Origin: Roseimicrobium sp. ORNL1
Lineage (GTDB): Bacteria; Verrucomicrobiota; Verrucomicrobiia; Verrucomicrobiales; Verrucomicrobiaceae
DNA length: 64,000 nt
NCBI RefSeq assembly: GCF_011044495.1
Contig: NZ_CP049143.1
Coordinates: 2,356,001-2,420,000, forward strand
Direction: 5' to 3'
Shown: piece by piece, positions 16,253 through 25,935 of the stretch
Layout: each line of letters starts with the position of its first letter
Numbering within the stretch: the first letter of the stretch is position 1
Made by a program: the position numbers and the translations under genes
The notes under the pieces: generated by a model
Seen by the model: only the letters and a program-made list of their open reading frames with translations
Databases searched by the model: none
What the model was told of the DNA's origin: nothing

Positions 16253-19200
16253 TCAGGGGGCGGTCCCCGTCTGAGTCCTGCCGAGGAACAAGGTTTCCTG
16301 CAGCAATCCATCCGGGAGCTGGAATTTTGCCAGTTCCGCAGGCAGGCGGTCAAGCTTGTTCCACTCGCGGTAGAGGGTGGCCAGCGCCTCGGCGAGTTCC
16401 TCGCCCATGCCCTCGTGCTCCTTCAGCAGGAGGGTTTCCGCCTGCTCGAACTGACGCTGGCGGGTAAGCAGGCCGGCGTACACGAGCACGAGTTCCGGGT
16501 GGGACTCGCCCCGACTGCGGGTGCGGTCCAGCGCCGTGGCGGCCAGGGACAGCGCGAGGTCGGTGCGGCCGCAGCCGTCCAGCGCCTCCACGTGGCCGAT
16601 GGTGTCATTGCCCCCCGGATAGGTCATGCGGATGAGCTTGGCGAAGAACTCCTGCAGTGCGTGCTTGTCCCCGAGTCCCTGGTACACGGCGCTGAAAATC
16701 GGCGCATCGCGCAGCGAGTCACCCGTGCTGGCCACGGCGAGCGCCCAGGTGGGGCGCTTCTGCTTCAGCAGGGTCTCCACCGCGAGCTTCTGGGAAACAG
16801 CGGCCACGATGTCCGCCTTGTCCCGCCAGGGTTGGGCGATGCGTGGGACCTGGTGCTCCTCCAGCCGCGGCGCCAGCGTGGCCAGTGCGAGGGAGGCCGT
16901 GGTGCTGGGTGGCATCGCAGTGATGGCGCTGATCCAGGACGCGGCTCGTGGTCCGTCAGCCTCCTTCATCATGAAGCGGACCCAATCCCGCAGCACCAGT
17001 TCATCCGGCGTATCCATGCGCAGCAGCGCGGTCACGCGGGTGGACTGGCGTACCGGGTCCCAATCGGGGGAGGCGGCCTCCAGCTTGAGCTGCTCCAGCC
17101 GCAGGCGGAAGCGCTCGGCGGGTTCCTTGATGGCGCGCTCCGCTCGCAGCAGCAGGCTCTGGGCTTCCACGGTGCGCTTGTGATCTGCGAGCACACGGCT
17201 CAGGGACAGCACGCTGCCGGTGTGCAGCGCCTGGGTGGGCTGCAGGCGCATGCGCGCCACCATGCCGACATCCGCGCCGCCGGGGCCGGAGCCGGGTCCA
17301 CGCGTGACCAGGTTCATGAGTTCGCGCATCTCATCCCACAGGCCGGCTTCGGCCACGAGCTCTGCGCGCAGCTCCAGGGTCTCACGCGCGGCATCGCTGT
17401 AGAGATTGTTCAGGTCCACCTTGCGCACGGCATCCAGCGCGCGGGTCTTGTTTCCCTGTTTCACCAGCAGCAGGGCGCGGTGCAGGTGGGCCTCCACCTC
17501 CTGTGGCCAGAGCTCTGCCAGCTCCTCCCACGCGGCGAGAGCGCCGGGGATGTCCCCACGGCGTTCCAGAAGGTTGGCGAGTTCCTTGAGATACGGCACC
17601 TGCGCAGGCTCGCGCGGCCCGGGGGCCTTCACGGTGATGACGTCGCGGAAGGCCTGCAACTTCAGGTGCAGCGTATCCTGCAGGCGCGCGAGGAACTTGG
17701 CGTGCTTCGCTTCGAGGAAGTTCTCCGGCAGATTGAGCGGACGGCTTTGCAAGTCTGCGGCGAAAAGTTTTTCGATGTAGGGGATGCCCGCGGCGCATTC
17801 CCACGAGCTCTCGCAGGCACGCAGAAGCTGCTCGCAGTATTCCAGATTCTGCGGGGAGCGCTCGGGCAGCCGGCGGAAGACCTCGATGCACACGCGTGGC
17901 AGGCCATTCACTTCAAGGAAGGTGCCCAGTTCCAGCAGCGCTTCCACGGAATCATCCGCCTCCAGATATTCACGCACCAGACGCACGCGCTCCAGATGAC
18001 TGGCAGAGCGAAGCTGGCGCAGCAGGACCTGGTTGCGCCAGGCGCTGTACTCATAGTTCGACTTCGGGCCGATGGCGATGCCGCCAAGCCGCTGATACAT
18101 GACCTGATCCGCATGCCGTACAGGGCCGGAGAGTCCGTCCTGCTTCAGGAGATCACCCCACTCGCGCGCATCATCCCAATAGCTGCGCATGTGGTTCACT
18201 TCATCGATGCGCGGGCCGGGCATCACCGTGCCGGGTGGCGGGCGGCCCATGAGCGGCTCGGCAAAGGGACGCTGGCACAGAAAGCCATTTGCCAGGTAGT
18301 CCTGCAGCTTGGCACCGGCAGCATCCTCCGCACCTGCCAGGCCCAGCAGGCGAATTTCACGCAACGCGCCAAAGGCGGAGGGCGGCAGCTCATGCAGGCG
18401 CTGCCAGCTCTCCTTCAGAATACGATCCCGCTCCTGCGTCGTCGGCGCCAGGCGGATGAGTTGCGTGGCGCTGTTCACAAAGAGGTCCATGGCCCGCGGC
18501 TGATCGTTTGCGTTGATGGGCGTGCGCCATGCCTCCAGGAGGTGGGTGTACTGCAGATCCGGGCGGCCCATGAGCTCGGCCACCTGGGACAGATTGGAGT
18601 GGCTCATGCCGAGGTAGGCCGGGGATTCATTCTCCATGGCCAGCGTGCGCAGTGTGTAGGAGGGCTCGTAGCGCTGGCGGCTCTCCAGCTTCCGCGCGAC
18701 GTCGATGAGTTCCGCATTGCTGTACAGGCGGGACTCACCCATGAGACGTGCTGCTTCCACAGGGAAGGTGAAGCTGTTGTCCTCCGCCAGCATGTGGCAC
18801 ACCGCTTGGAGTACCCCGCGGCGTTGCTTGCGCTCAGCCTCGGTGCCCTTCGGAAAGGCGGCCCAGCCCAGGGCATCCTTCATGCCGTGCGAACGAATGC
18901 TGAGCCACACGAGAAGGAACTGTGCCTCCAGAGTCTTCGCGCTGCCCAGGCGGCCATGCACGAGCCCGCGGAAGGCCTCGCCCGCCTCGGCATACCGTAG
19001 CGCCCATGCCACTTCGATTTCCGCCATGCCCTCCGTGCCGCGCAGCAGATCTGCGGTGGTGGCTTCCGGCCGCATCTCATGACGCAGGCGCATGAGTTCC
19101 TCCACCGCGCGCAGCCGCACTTGTGCAGCGTCGTCCGGTATCAAGGCAAACTCCCCACGCGGCAGGCCCAGGAAGGTGCGCAAGCGATCGCGCTCCGCCT

Positions 19201-22200
19201 GGTCGAGCCCCGGTGCATTATCCAGTGAATTCAGCAGGGCGATGGGCACGATGGATTGTGCCCGGCGCTCATCCAGCAGCGGCCACGGGAGGCGCTCCAC
19301 CTGCACTGCGGCGGAGGCGGTGGGAGGCTTCGAGTTGCGCAGGAGCTGCAGCAGCGTCTGCTCCGCAGCGGCATTGTCCCCCATGTCCTTCTGCTGGAGC
19401 GCGAGGCGGAGGAGATTCTTCACATCCCACGCACGCACGCGGGCGAGCTGCTCATGCACACGGCGCGCAGCTTCGTTCTGGCCGCTCTCTTCATAATGCT
19501 GGGCCAGCTCTTCGAGTGACGCGGGATCCTGCAGTGAGTGCAGTTCCAAACGACGCCGTGCCTGGTCTGCCTCCACCATGCGGAAGTCCTGCTCCAGAAG
19601 CGAAACCAGCTCACGCCACTCCGCCGTCTCACGTGACTGCGGCGCGGTGGCGGCGATTTGCTTCTGGAAATAGATCGCGTTGCGCAGGTCGCCGGCATTC
19701 ATGGCCGCGGTGCGGAGTTGCTCCAGGGAGAAGGGCGTGTCCGGTGCGGCATAGTAGGCCTGCTTCATCTCAGCGAAGGCCTTGAGGGCATCCCCCTGCT
19801 TCTCATACACGGAAGCGAGCGCTTCATGCCAGAAGCCATCGAAGGGCGCACGCCGTGAGCGCTCCTCCAGCGCGGTGAGGAGAAGATCGAGCCGTTTGGT
19901 GATTTCAGTGTCCGGCAGGCTGCCCTGCACCACGTCCGCCCAGAGCAGGCGCTCCAGCGCGCGGGAGAAGAGATCGCGACGCCGCTTCACATCCGCCTCG
20001 CCATCCAGGAGCTGCATCTGTGTTTCCACGTACTCCTTGTGCTGGCGCTGGGCGATGAGGATTTCCGCATAACGCTCCAGCAGCGGGGCCGAGCCGGCGC
20101 GCGAATCACGCGCGGCTTTTTTCCAAAGGCTCATGGCATCATCCCGGCGCCCGGACTCCAGGTAGTACTGCGAGAGGGAGGAGAGCACCGCTTCATTGCG
20201 TGGCTCCTCGCGCGCAAGACTTTCCAGGATGCGGATGGCCTCGGCGGGACCGCGCGGATTGTTTCCATCCAGCGAGGTGCGGTTGGAGCGCAGCACGCTT
20301 ACGTGGGAACGTGTTTCGAGGAAGGAGGCGAGATTGGCGAAGGTGACATCCGGGTCCCGAGGTGGCGTGAGCTGGCGGGTATCCGTGAAGGCGGGACGGT
20401 TCCCCTCCTGCTCAGCGAGGCGCAGGAGATAGCTGGTGCGGTTGCTGGCATCCAGCGTGGAGAGCAGCCGGAGCTGTTGAATCGCGAGCGTGGTATTCTT
20501 ATCCGTGGTGGCCAGGTCCAGCAGCAGCTTCTCCACCTCCACCGGCGCGGGAATCCACTGGTGCCTCGCATTGAAATGGACGAGGCCGATGAGGTCATAC
20601 GCGAGCTGCGTGTAGTCCGCACGGAAGGCCCACCAGGCGGCGCGGAACTTCCGCTCCGGTGTCATGTCCGCCGGTGCCGCAAGCAGGGGCTGCAGCATGT
20701 GTCCCGCCCACGCGACCACCCAACTGGGAGAGGTGGACCATGGCCGCACCAGCTGCCACTCGGCGGCATACACGCCCGCGGCCTGCGCCAGGGCAAAGTC
20801 CTGCACCGCCTGCGGCACGGTCGCCTTTGGCTGGGGAGGGGGAGCGTCTGAGCCGAAGCCCTCGCCGGTGAAGATGGCCGGCAGGCGGAAGTCTGCGCTC
20901 GGCTGTGCCTGGGCGAGCGGGCGCAGCACCTGGTCCCCGGAGAGCATGGCCAGCACGCGCTCATCCACCTCCAGCCGCTGCTCGTGCGAGGTGCTCAGGG
21001 TCCATGCTTTCTCCAAAAGGGGCAGGGCTTCATCCGTGGCGCCGCGCTGGGCGAGGATGTCTGCCAGTGCGAGGAAATCCGCCGGGCCTGAGGGACCCTC
21101 CGTGGCGCGGACAGCGAAAGTCTCCGCCAGTTCCATTTTACTCGACCCACTGAAGAATGATGCGATGGCGCGCAGGCGGCGGTGCTGCTCCTCAGTCGAG
21201 GCGCCGGGGAGTGTGCGCCACGCTTCGAAGACCTCCACCGCCTCCTTGTCCCGCTGGCGCTTCACCAGGAAGGAAGCGAGCTCAAAGACCGGCTCCGTCT
21301 TCTCCGGATCGCGCCGCACGCGGGCGCGCAGCACCAGCTCGATCACACTGTCCAGCGAGCGCTGCTGGGCGAACTGCAGCACGAGCTTCTCCACCTCGGG
21401 CGCACCGCCTTGAGTCTCCAGCAGATTCTTCAGGCGCTGCTCAGCCTTCGCCTGCTCCTTCGCCTGCAGGTGCGCTTCACAACGCATCAGCACCAGCGCG
21501 GCAGGGTCAGAGGCATCCCCCTTGAGCGACTCGTCCAGCAGCTTCGCCGCCTCCGCGTGGGCTTCATTTTCGAACAGCGAGCGCACCAGATCCCAGCGGT
21601 ACTCCGTGGCGGTGGGGAAGGTTTTCACCAGTTCCCGCAGCCACTTTACACGCTCATTCGAATCCACCACGAGGCTGGAGAAGCGCGCCACATCACTCAG
21701 CGCCTGCTCGCGCACCGGCTGCTCCTGCGCGGCCTTGATGAGGTCCGCCTTCAGCGACTCGAGCTGGTTGAATCGCTCATGCAGCCGTACCAACCGTTGG
21801 AAAAACTGTCCATACCGCCAGTCCTTGAAATGCAGCAGGGCCAGACCCTCGCGGAGCGAGGCTGCCGCATCATCGAACTGGTCCGCCTGCTCCTCCAGGC
21901 GCGAGAGATCATAGAGCGCATCCAGACGCTTCGCCGGGTCGGACGACTCCGCGAGCTGGCGGTAGAGCGTGACTGCTTTTTCGAGGAATCCCGCACCGAG
22001 CATGAGTTGCGCCGCCTCGCGGGTGATGCCTGCGTGGTCCGGCTGCAGTGCCACCGCCTTTTCCCAGGCAGAGGCGGCGACGTCGCGCTTGTCTGCGGAG
22101 AGCGCCACGCGCCCCTCTTCCAGCAGCAGGACCGCGCGCGCTGGGTCCTTCTCAGGAAGCGTCTCGCCGAGCTTGTGGATGAAGCCGAGTGCCGTGGCGT

Positions 22201-22756
22201 ATTCCCCCGCACCCTGTGCCAGGTCCGCGCGGGCGCGCAGGGCGATTGCATTGGCTGCATCGAGCTTCAGCACCTCGTCATACCGAGCCGTGGCCTCGAC
22301 CAGCTTGCCCGCCTTGCGCAGCAGATGCGCATGCACCAGCAGCACCGGCGCCTGCTGTGACTGCGCCTTTGCCTGGGTGTCGATGCTCTCCAGCAGGAAC
22401 GCCGTGGAGTTGTGCTTCTCATACAGCTCCCACAACAGATCCAGCACCCGGCCGTACTCTGGCTTTTCCACGAGGAGATTCAGGTACTCCGTGGCCAGCC
22501 GCGTGTCCTTTTCCGCCCAGGGCTTGGGCGCGGCGTCTGCGGTGGTTACCGCTGCGGCCGGTTGGGCTTGGGGTTGAGATTGCGGGTGAGAATCCGAAGG
22601 CTCAGAAGGAAGAATGTAAGAAGGTGCGGGGGCAGGGGAGGATGGAGCCGAAGGTGCAGACTGCCCGAGCGCCGGCTGCGCCAAGGCAAAGGAAAAAGCA
22701 AGCGTAACCCCGAGTGTCCCCAAGGCGATGCCGTCCCACATCTTGCTCGTGCTCAT
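16253..22756 (-). CDS. Giant secreted TPR protein, 2167 residues
   Basis: A signal peptide (GIALGTLGVTLAFSFALAQPALG) is followed by a Ser/Pro/Ala/Gln-rich linker to about residue 75. Then come about 2050 residues of helix-turn-helix TPR-type repeats from start to end. Examples are AKLLDESLKGDASDPAALVL, LPLLEKAWTLSTSHEQRLEV and TKRLDLLLTALEERSR. The ATG at 22756 has an AGAGGAAGAG purine run before it and gives the signal peptide. No enzymatic domain is visible. Such a long solenoid suggests a periplasmic or outer-membrane scaffold, but the partner is unknown. Very long antisense frames cover the same DNA and are shadows of its GC-rich third positions. Confidence 0.85.
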   Translation of the reverse strand: MSTSKMWDGIALGTLGVTLAFSFALAQPALGQSAPSAPSSPAPAPSYILPSEPSDSHPQSQPQAQPAAAVTTADAAPKPWAEKDTRLATEYLNLLVEKPEYGRVLDLLWELYEKHNSTAFLLESIDTQAKAQSQQAPVLLVHAHLLRKAGKLVEATARYDEVLKLDAANAIALRARADLAQGAGEYATALGFIHKLGETLPEKDPARAVLLLEEGRVALSADKRDVAASAWEKAVALQPDHAGITREAAQLMLGAGFLEKAVTLYRQLAESSDPAKRLDALYDLSRLEEQADQFDDAAASLREGLALLHFKDWRYGQFFQRLVRLHERFNQLESLKADLIKAAQEQPVREQALSDVARFSSLVVDSNERVKWLRELVKTFPTATEYRWDLVRSLFENEAHAEAAKLLDESLKGDASDPAALVLMRCEAHLQAKEQAKAEQRLKNLLETQGGAPEVEKLVLQFAQQRSLDSVIELVLRARVRRDPEKTEPVFELASFLVKRQRDKEAVEVFEAWRTLPGASTEEQHRRLRAIASFFSGSSKMELAETFAVRATEGPSGPADFLALADILAQRGATDEALPLLEKAWTLSTSHEQRLEVDERVLAMLSGDQVLRPLAQAQPSADFRLPAIFTGEGFGSDAPPPQPKATVPQAVQDFALAQAAGVYAAEWQLVRPWSTSPSWVVAWAGHMLQPLLAAPADMTPERKFRAAWWAFRADYTQLAYDLIGLVHFNARHQWIPAPVEVEKLLLDLATTDKNTTLAIQQLRLLSTLDASNRTSYLLRLAEQEGNRPAFTDTRQLTPPRDPDVTFANLASFLETRSHVSVLRSNRTSLDGNNPRGPAEAIRILESLAREEPRNEAVLSSLSQYYLESGRRDDAMSLWKKAARDSRAGSAPLLERYAEILIAQRQHKEYVETQMQLLDGEADVKRRRDLFSRALERLLWADVVQGSLPDTEITKRLDLLLTALEERSRRAPFDGFWHEALASVYEKQGDALKAFAEMKQAYYAAPDTPFSLEQLRTAAMNAGDLRNAIYFQKQIAATAPQSRETAEWRELVSLLEQDFRMVEADQARRRLELHSLQDPASLEELAQHYEESGQNEAARRVHEQLARVRAWDVKNLLRLALQQKDMGDNAAAEQTLLQLLRNSKPPTASAAVQVERLPWPLLDERRAQSIVPIALLNSLDNAPGLDQAERDRLRTFLGLPRGEFALIPDDAAQVRLRAVEELMRLRHEMRPEATTADLLRGTEGMAEIEVAWALRYAEAGEAFRGLVHGRLGSAKTLEAQFLLVWLSIRSHGMKDALGWAAFPKGTEAERKQRRGVLQAVCHMLAEDNSFTFPVEAARLMGESRLYSNAELIDVARKLESRQRYEPSYTLRTLAMENESPAYLGMSHSNLSQVAELMGRPDLQYTHLLEAWRTPINANDQPRAMDLFVNSATQLIRLAPTTQERDRILKESWQRLHELPPSAFGALREIRLLGLAGAEDAAGAKLQDYLANGFLCQRPFAEPLMGRPPPGTVMPGPRIDEVNHMRSYWDDAREWGDLLKQDGLSGPVRHADQVMYQRLGGIAIGPKSNYEYSAWRNQVLLRQLRSASHLERVRLVREYLEADDSVEALLELGTFLEVNGLPRVCIEVFRRLPERSPQNLEYCEQLLRACESSWECAAGIPYIEKLFAADLQSRPLNLPENFLEAKHAKFLARLQDTLHLKLQAFRDVITVKAPGPREPAQVPYLKELANLLERRGDIPGALAAWEELAELWPQEVEAHLHRALLLVKQGNKTRALDAVRKVDLNNLYSDAARETLELRAELVAEAGLWDEMRELMNLVTRGPGSGPGGADVGMVARMRLQPTQALHTGSVLSLSRVLADHKRTVEAQSLLLRAERAIKEPAERFRLRLEQLKLEAASPDWDPVRQSTRVTALLRMDTPDELVLRDWVRFMMKEADGPRAASWISAITAMPPSTTASLALATLAPRLEEHQVPRIAQPWRDKADIVAAVSQKLAVETLLKQKRPTWALAVASTGDSLRDAPIFSAVYQGLGDKHALQEFFAKLIRMTYPGGNDTIGHVEALDGCGRTDLALSLAATALDRTRSRGESHPELVLVYAGLLTRQRQFEQAETLLLKEHEGMGEELAEALATLYREWNKLDRLPAELAKFQLPDGLLQETLFLGRTQTGTAP

Positions 22757-23092
22757 GCTCTTCCTCTTACGCCTTATCCCGGCCCGCAGAGACCACCGGG
22801 AGCCAATCAACCCTGCGTGACCAGGGCACGCGCATCGACTCGTCCGGGGGGCTTCAGACATTCAGATAAAGATACGTAAAAAGGTGCCGGATGCATGCCA
22901 TTCTGTCCAGATTTGAGTGGAGTGGGGTGGGGAGGGGGAAAGAGAGGGGGTAGATGGAGGGGGGCGAATCGTCTCGTGGCTTACGCCCATCTGCGATTTC
23001 CAAATAAACCTGCTACACACGCAAGCTTGCGCGAAGGGCCTTACGAAACACTTGCGCTCACACGGAGGCCGCGCCTGCATGGGTGCGCTACC
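22757..23092. other. Intergenic region between divergent TPR and bcp genes
   Basis: 336 bases with no credible reading frame. It must carry the divergent promoters of the TPR gene and bcp, but no convincing -35/-10 pair could be singled out. A G-rich tract (GTGGGGAGGGGGAAAGAGAG) near 22923 is the only unusual composition. Confidence 0.5.
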
Positions 23093-23584
23093 ATGCCTTC
23101 AGAAACACCCGCAAAACCCGCTCCCGGTACCACCGCTCCTGACTTCACCGCGCCTGTGATTGGCGGCGGGTATGAGGATGGCGCCGTGCTGTCCCTTTCT
23201 TCTCTGCAAGGCTCCCCGGTGGTGCTGTACTTTTACCCCAAGGATGATACACCTGGATGCACCACGCAGGCCTGTGGCATCCGCGACTCGTGGGGTGTAC
23301 TCTCGCGCAAGGCAAAGCTCTTTGGCATCAGTGGCGATTCCATCAAGAAGCATGCGAAGTTCCAGAAGAAGCACGAGCTGCCTTTCCCACTCCTCAGTGA
23401 TGAGGACCATGCCATCGCCACGGCGTATGGCGTGTGGGTGGAGAAGATGCTCTACGGCCGGAAATACATGGGCACGGAGCGCAGCACCTTTGTGATTGGC
23501 AAGGACGGCATCATCAAGGCCGTGCTGGAGAAGGTGAAGCCGGAGAAGCACGTGGAACTCGTGCTGGAAGCGCTCCAGGGATGA
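23093..23584 (+). CDS. bcp: Thioredoxin-dependent thiol peroxidase (bacterioferritin comigratory protein, PrxQ type)
   Basis: A 163-residue protein. APDFTAPV opens the AhpC/TSA fold. VVLYFYPKDDTPGCTTQACG contains the peroxidatic Cys56 (TPGCT) and a resolving Cys61 five residues on, as in the two-cysteine PrxQ/BCP class. RSTFVIGKDGIIKAVLEKVKP is the typical C-terminal strand. It reduces hydroperoxides in the cytoplasm using thioredoxin. The ATG at 23093 gives the usual family length; the longer frame runs into non-coding DNA. The stop is 1 base from a repeat element. Confidence 0.93.
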   Translation: MPSETPAKPAPGTTAPDFTAPVIGGGYEDGAVLSLSSLQGSPVVLYFYPKDDTPGCTTQACGIRDSWGVLSRKAKLFGISGDSIKKHAKFQKKHELPFPLLSDEDHAIATAYGVWVEKMLYGRKYMGTERSTFVIGKDGIIKAVLEKVKPEKHVELVLEALQG

Positions 23585-23585
23585 G

Positions 23586-23722
23586 TTGAAACGCAAAGCA
23601 GCGAAGCAACAAAGGTGATGCATGATGGTTCGGAAATCCAGCGTGAGGCTGCAACCGACCATGCCGCATAACTCATAAGAACTGATTCAGAACCTTCTGC
23701 TGCTTCGCTGCTTTGCGTTTCA
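23586..23722. mobile_element. Inverted-repeat element, GCAAAGCAGCGAAGCA ends
   Basis: 137 bp with 22-bp terminal inverted repeats: TGAAACGCAAAGCAGCGAAG at the left, its exact complement ending at 23722. The interior includes ATAACTCATAAGAAC, similar to the AT-rich repeat at 31781-31888. There is no coding sequence. Related single arms lie at 2254, 2717 and 4046. Confidence 0.75.
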
Positions 23723-23768
23723 CCAAAGTTGCGACATTCGCCGCCCCAGGTTGTCTAAGGGCAGCATC

Positions 23769-24539
23769 ATGAATGCGTTTCCGAAAGGGGGTGAATATCA
23801 CCACGGTCGGTTGCCGTTTTCCCTGATTGTACCGTTGCTTTTTGCAGGGCTTCTTCAGGTCGCCTGCTCACAAGGTGAGGGTAGACGCGCAGAGCGGGAT
23901 TGGGATACGATGCGCGAAGAAATGGTCAAAAATCAGATAGAAGGAATCGGCCGGGACATTCGCGACAAGAAGGTGCTGGCCGCCATGCGCTCCGTGCCAC
24001 GGCATGAGTTCGTACCGGAAGCACAGCGTGAGGAGGCGTATGCGGACACCGCACTGCCCATCGGCCACGGGCAGACCATTTCGCAGCCGTACATTGTCGC
24101 CTTCATGACGGAGAAGCTGCAGGCAGGACCGGAGGATCGCGTGTTGGAAATCGGCACCGGTTCCGGGTATCAGGCGGCCATCCTCGCGAAGATTGTGAAG
24201 GAGGTCTACACCATCGAGATCGTGGAGCCTCTGGGGAAGCAGGCAGCAGCGGACCTGAAGCGCCTGGGCTTTACCAATGTGAAGACACGTATCGGCGATG
24301 GTTATGTGGGCTGGCCAGAGGCGGCGCCGTTTGATTCCATCATTGTCACCTGCGCGCCGGACAAGATTCCCAAGCCGCTGCTGGACCAACTGAAGGAAGG
24401 CGGCCGCATGATCATTCCCGTGGGGCCGGAGCGTGGCCGGCAGAATCTTTACCTCATGCAGAAGACGGATGGGAAGGTGACGCCGGTGGCGATACTCCCT
24501 GTGCGCTTCGTGCCGATGACCGGTGAGGCGGGGCGGTGA
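23769..24539 (+). CDS. pcm: Exported protein-L-isoaspartate O-methyltransferase, probable lipoprotein
   Basis: A 256-residue protein. RSVPRHEFVPEAQREEAYAD and PIGHGQTISQPYIVAFMTE are the isoaspartyl methyltransferase N-terminal blocks. VLEIGTGSGYQAAILAKI is the SAM-binding motif I, and VTCAPDKIPKPLLDQLKEGG the later conserved block. It repairs isoaspartyl residues in damaged proteins. Unlike E. coli Pcm it begins with a basic segment plus LPFSLIVPLLFAGLLQVACS, a signal peptide with a lipobox-like VAC, so the mature enzyme is predicted outside the cytoplasm. SAM supply there would be an issue. A TTG start at 23751 is an alternative. Confidence 0.88.
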   Translation: MNAFPKGGEYHHGRLPFSLIVPLLFAGLLQVACSQGEGRRAERDWDTMREEMVKNQIEGIGRDIRDKKVLAAMRSVPRHEFVPEAQREEAYADTALPIGHGQTISQPYIVAFMTEKLQAGPEDRVLEIGTGSGYQAAILAKIVKEVYTIEIVEPLGKQAAADLKRLGFTNVKTRIGDGYVGWPEAAPFDSIIVTCAPDKIPKPLLDQLKEGGRMIIPVGPERGRQNLYLMQKTDGKVTPVAILPVRFVPMTGEAGR

Positions 24540-24557
24540 GGTGAAGCGCCGGGCATT

Positions 24558-24727
24558 TCAAAGGAGCGCGGACACTCTTGTCCGCTGCCCCTGAGTTCCA
24601 ATCCCCTTTCATGTGGCAGGCAAAGGCCACATTCCACGAGCTGCTCCAGAGGCGTCACCAGCGGCTTCTATATCAGGAAGGTGGCTGCGCCACAGAACGG
24701 CGGACAAGAGTGTCCACGCTCCTTTGC
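24558..24727. mobile_element. Inverted-repeat element, GGACACTCTTGTCC ends
   Basis: 170 bp with 27-bp terminal inverted repeats. The left end, CAAAGGAGCGCGGACACTCT, and onward to GTCCGC is mirrored at 24700-24726 with one mismatch. GGACACTCTTGTCC is also a near-palindrome, so each end can fold alone. It is non-coding and sits between pcm and a convergent lipoprotein gene. Confidence 0.75.
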
Positions 24728-24765
24728 CCAGGCATTTGCTCCCTTCACAAGGACACTTTTTATAA

Positions 24766-25395
24766 CTACCGTGGATTCACGCGTGGCACGGGCACAGGAG
24801 CCGGGTATCCCTGTGGTGGCACCCCGGGAATGGGCTCGCCAGCGGGCACGCCGGGCACGGAATAGGATGAACCACCCTCACCTGTGGACAGAGGGGAGGC
24901 GAAGGTGCCGCTGGAAGGGGGCGGCTGGGTGGTGAGGATGGGCTCCAGCCTGCCCGGGGTGGCGGGCGCGCCGGGTGTGGCCGGAGGGGTGCCGGGCGGT
25001 ACCAGGCCTGGGGAGCCGGCGGGCAGCACGACCATATCCCCCGCATGCGGCAGGCCATCCACGATGTCCGCGGCCAGGAAGTTCAACTTACGCTCGGATC
25101 CAGCCACCAGGCGGGCCCGCAGACCGCTCGAGGTGCGCGTCTCCAACTGCGTCCCCGCGGCGATGGCGAGCCGCTGCTCGATGCGCACCAGCACGAACTG
25201 TTGCTCCGGATTGACCGACTCAATGGTGCCCACGTAGAGGTCACGGGTGCCGTCTATCTTCTTTTCCTCGCCCTTCTCCCGGTTCTTTTTGGAACTGCCC
25301 ATGCCCGCGAGTCCACGCTTTGCCAACCCACAGCCGCTGGAGAAAACAGCAAGGCTGGTGAGAAGAAGGGCGACACAGAGGCGGCGGGACGTCAT
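24766..25395 (-). CDS. Lipoprotein with central beta-barrel-like domain and Pro/Gly-rich tail
   Basis: A 209-residue protein. MTSRRLCVALLLTSLAVFSSGC is a lipoprotein signal (Cys22). A Lys/Glu-rich stretch follows, then a small beta domain (YVGTIESVNPEQQFVLVRIE, AGTQLETRTSSGLRARLVAG, LNFLAADIVDGLPHAGDMVV). This resembles short periplasmic domains that store a value and a property. The last about 80 residues are a Pro/Gly/Thr-rich low-complexity tail. The function is unknown. The ATG at 25395 is fixed by the signal. Confidence 0.65.
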   Translation of the reverse strand: MTSRRLCVALLLTSLAVFSSGCGLAKRGLAGMGSSKKNREKGEEKKIDGTRDLYVGTIESVNPEQQFVLVRIEQRLAIAAGTQLETRTSSGLRARLVAGSERKLNFLAADIVDGLPHAGDMVVLPAGSPGLVPPGTPPATPGAPATPGRLEPILTTQPPPSSGTFASPLSTGEGGSSYSVPGVPAGEPIPGVPPQGYPAPVPVPRVNPR

Positions 25396-25935
25396 GAGGG
25401 AGTAGGCGGACGGGCGTAAGGTGCGCTTTATAGAAAGACCAGTGCCGGGACGAGGGCAAGCATGAAAGTCATGTGCCGTGCGGTTAGGCAACTCAAATTT
25501 TTGACCCGCAACGCTTTCGCGGGCCGGACGCGGTGGGTGCGGAAGGCGAAATGGGAGGTGCGGAAGCGTGAAATGATGGCTGGCGGAGGATGGCGACAGA
25601 AGGCCAGCGGGCATCCGTGAAAGGCGCGTGGTGCGGACGATTTGCGCGTGGAACGCCATGGAGTATTCCACCCTGCACCATGCTCTGGATCAACTTGCGC
25701 TGCGCGATGAAAGCATCGCTGTGTCATGCAGTGTGACCTTGTCCGTGGCGCTTTTCCCTTCACAAACGAGGCAAACTTTCCAAAACGGTGCGTGAAGTCG
25801 CGTTTTCCGGCATTGGTGCGTTTTGACAAAAAAGGCTTGCTGTACTTGGGGCTGCTTCGCAAACTCGCCTGCGTTTCGATTCGAGACAGCAAGCAACTCA
25901 AGCCAAGCAATTCGAACCACAAACCGACCATCCAA
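25396..25935. other. Long gap between divergent genes, no gene seen
   Basis: 540 bases upstream of both the lipoprotein gene (minus) and the DUF5069 gene (plus). Frames that cross it lack coding character. A TTGACA hexamer at 25823-25828 could be a -35 for the plus-strand gene, but no clear -10 sits at normal spacing. An untranslated leader or small RNA cannot be excluded. Confidence 0.4.

Noticed and set aside
16229-19000. Very long plus-strand reading frames opposite the TPR gene (for example 923 codons)
   Set aside because: They are antisense shadows. The minus-strand frame has the signal peptide, TPR pattern and ribosome site, while the plus frames have no coherent domain and owe their length to high GC at third positions.
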